Positions 48,680 through 50,059 of a stretch of 50,059 nt of DNA are shown here, piece after piece (position 1 is the first letter of the stretch; every line of letters begins with the position of its first letter). The DNA is taken from assembly GCF_002160065.1 (NCBI RefSeq), contig NZ_NFJW01000015.1, positions 1-50,059 on the forward strand, in the 5' to 3' direction. The translations under genes were made by a program, and so were the position numbers. The stretch comes from Collinsella sp. An2 (GTDB lineage Bacteria > Actinomycetota > Coriobacteriia > Coriobacteriales > Coriobacteriaceae). Under the pieces are notes generated by a model, which had not been told where the DNA came from, ran no database searches, and worked only from the letters and a program-made list of their open reading frames with translations.

Positions 48680-49861
48680 TTACGAGGCGTCGACAAGCGG
48701 CTTTGCCTGGATGGCCAGCAGCAGCTCCTCGCGCACGCGGCCGCTCGACAGGTCTGCACCCAGGATCTCGGCCGCCTTCGCCACCTTGTAGTTCACCGTG
48801 TTGCGGTGCACAAACAGGCGCTCGGCGACATCTTTCACCCGGCCGTTGAGCTCGAGATAGAGCTTGAGGGTAAGCAAGAGGTCCGTGTCGTTTGCGGCGT
48901 CATAGGCTACCAGCCGACCGATGGTGCCCTCCACATACTCGCGAAGCACACGTTGATCGTCGACGGCGAGCAAGACCTTGAACACGCCCAGGCGCGCGTA
49001 TACGGGTAGCGTATCGGTCCGGTCTGCCGCACGCTCAAGCTGCTCCAGGCGAAGGGCCTGCACATAGCTCGACCCGATGCAGCGCGCGTTCTTGGTCACG
49101 CCTCCCAGGCCGGCCCAGAGCGCGTGCCCGCGGCCCGACGTGCGCAGATGCTCCACGAGCTCGGTGGTGCGCTGCTCGGCGGCAGCGTCGTCGACCTCGG
49201 CAAACACCGCGACCAGGCGGCCGTCCAGCAGCAGCGTGGCGCAGGCCCACCCGCGAAACGTGACAAAGCCGCGGGCCGCCTGCAGCAGCGCCTCGTCGGC
49301 TGTCCGGCGCGTCTCCGCCGCCTCTTGGGACAGCGGCGCCGGCTCGATGACGGCCACGCAGTAGCGCCAGGTGCGCGAGAAGCCGTTTCGCTCCAAGTAA
49401 GGCAGATAGATGCCGGGCTGTTCTGGCGACCGGATGGCGTTCTCGAGCGCGGCCGCAAGCTCCATGCCGGCGCGGTCCGACCGGGCAATCTCGCTCTCGA
49501 TGATGCGCATGATGCGCGCCATGTGGACCGACCACGGCGCTTTGAGCAGCGGCAGGTCGTTCGCATCGCAGTACGCAATGACCTCGGGGCCGATGTCGGC
49601 AATGTAGGGGCCCACGTTTACCACGACGGCGCTCGCCCCGTAGCGGTCGACAAGCTGCACGAGGTCGAGCAACCCGCTGGGGTCTGCAAGCCCCACGCCG
49701 GTGATGATAGCCACCTCGCCGCCCTCCAGGAAGGTGGCAATCTCGGCACTCTCGACCATATGGATCCAACTTACCGGTCGGTCCAGGCCACCGGCGCCCG
49801 CAACGAGCCCAATCTGCTCGCTCCGAAGCTTCTCATAGAGGTCGCCAAAGCGTACGCTCAC
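48680..49861 (-). CDS. PucR-family transcriptional regulator
   Basis: A 393-residue regulator of the PucR/CdaR type. The N-terminal PucR domain covers about residues 5-125 (DLYEKLRSEQIGLVAGAGGLDRP split by a loop, then MVESAEIATFLEGGEVAIITG). A middle GGDEF-like degenerate region follows, and the C-terminal HTH_30 domain reads YLELNGRVKDVAERLFVHRN and TVNYKVAKAAEILG. Such proteins sense small metabolites and activate adjacent catabolic genes. The start is GTG at 49861, six bases after GGGGAGG. Its gene is directly upstream of the transporter operon. Confidence 0.92.
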   Translation of the reverse strand: MSVRFGDLYEKLRSEQIGLVAGAGGLDRPVSWIHMVESAEIATFLEGGEVAIITGVGLADPSGLLDLVQLVDRYGASAVVVNVGPYIADIGPEVIAYCDANDLPLLKAPWSVHMARIMRIIESEIARSDRAGMELAAALENAIRSPEQPGIYLPYLERNGFSRTWRYCVAVIEPAPLSQEAAETRRTADEALLQAARGFVTFRGWACATLLLDGRLVAVFAEVDDAAAEQRTTELVEHLRTSGRGHALWAGLGGVTKNARCIGSSYVQALRLEQLERAADRTDTLPVYARLGVFKVLLAVDDQRVLREYVEGTIGRLVAYDAANDTDLLLTLKLYLELNGRVKDVAERLFVHRNTVNYKVAKAAEILGADLSSGRVREELLLAIQAKPLVDAS

Positions 49862-50059
49862 GTCCTGCCTCCCCTCGGCCAACTCGACCCCACCGAAACG
49901 CCACACCGCGCGCCCGCAGACCGATCGCCCCATCACATATCCAAAGGCCAAACTGGTTGTAAGACGGGCGCTACTAAACGTTTGGTTTCTGTAAATGCAT
50001 CAGAAATTCGGTGTGCGGTTGATTTTAATCGCTTTACGGCACAAACGGTTCACCTATAA
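49862..50059. other. Upstream region of the regulator, right window edge
   Basis: This 198-base stretch turns AT-rich after 49970, with AAACGTTTGGTTT near 49976-49988 and ATTTTAATC near 50022-50030. It probably holds the regulator promoter. No gene can be supported before the edge. Confidence 0.4.

Overview
The window looks like a chromosomal segment of a high-GC Gram-positive bacterium of the Coriobacteriia (Collinsella-like). I infer this from the GC-rich third positions, frequent GTG and TTG starts behind strong GGAGG-type ribosome binding sites, and the gene mix: a Tad pilus, a mannose-family PTS, a VanRS-like two-component system and a peptide ABC cluster with a PucR regulator. No sequence search was possible, so the taxon is an inference. 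Most genes lie on the minus strand. No rRNA, CRISPR array, transposase or prophage was seen, and there is one tRNA (Phe).

Layout. 1-6743: a transaldolase-type aldolase cut by the left edge, a PhoBR-like pair, pstB, and a VanRS-like pair. 6959-8404 (+): a secreted D,D-carboxypeptidase divergent from the VanR-like gene. 8490-13398: housekeeping genes (PHP phosphoesterase, TatD, rsmA, metG). 13626-15850 (+): tRNA-Phe, a glucanase-like protein lacking key catalytic residues, and rsmI. 15976-25927: a compact twelve-gene Tad (tight adherence, Flp-type) pilus operon. 26276-28873: rsgA, a HAD phosphatase and a small two-helix membrane protein. 29113-31973: a mannose/fructose/sorbose-type PTS (IIA, IIB, IIC, IID) behind an unusual phased repeat array, with a MarR gene upstream. 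33605-36286: a Ca2+-type P-ATPase. 37036-49861: an eleven-gene catabolic cluster plus its likely PucR-type regulator.

How the genes may work together. In the last cluster a Dpp/Opp-type ABC importer precedes a YtcJ-like amidohydrolase, a TauE/SafE exporter, a class III aminotransferase, an iron alcohol dehydrogenase and two PII proteins that resemble NifI1 and NifI2, although no nitrogenase genes are present. The order suggests import of an amide or peptide-like compound, hydrolysis to an amine, transamination to an aldehyde, reduction to an alcohol and anion export, with PII-type control. This is the strongest candidate for an undescribed system.

The other notable signals are non-coding. 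Hairpin repeats at 3052-3249 and 11678-11783 share their loops and show compensatory stem changes. Four AACGGT repeats sit at 21/31/21-bp spacing upstream of the PTS genes. A ~155-bp element bounded by 26-bp inverted repeats lies at 33138-33292, nested inverted repeats lie at 36640-36756, and an 18-bp tandem repeat lies at the convergent end of the pilus operon.
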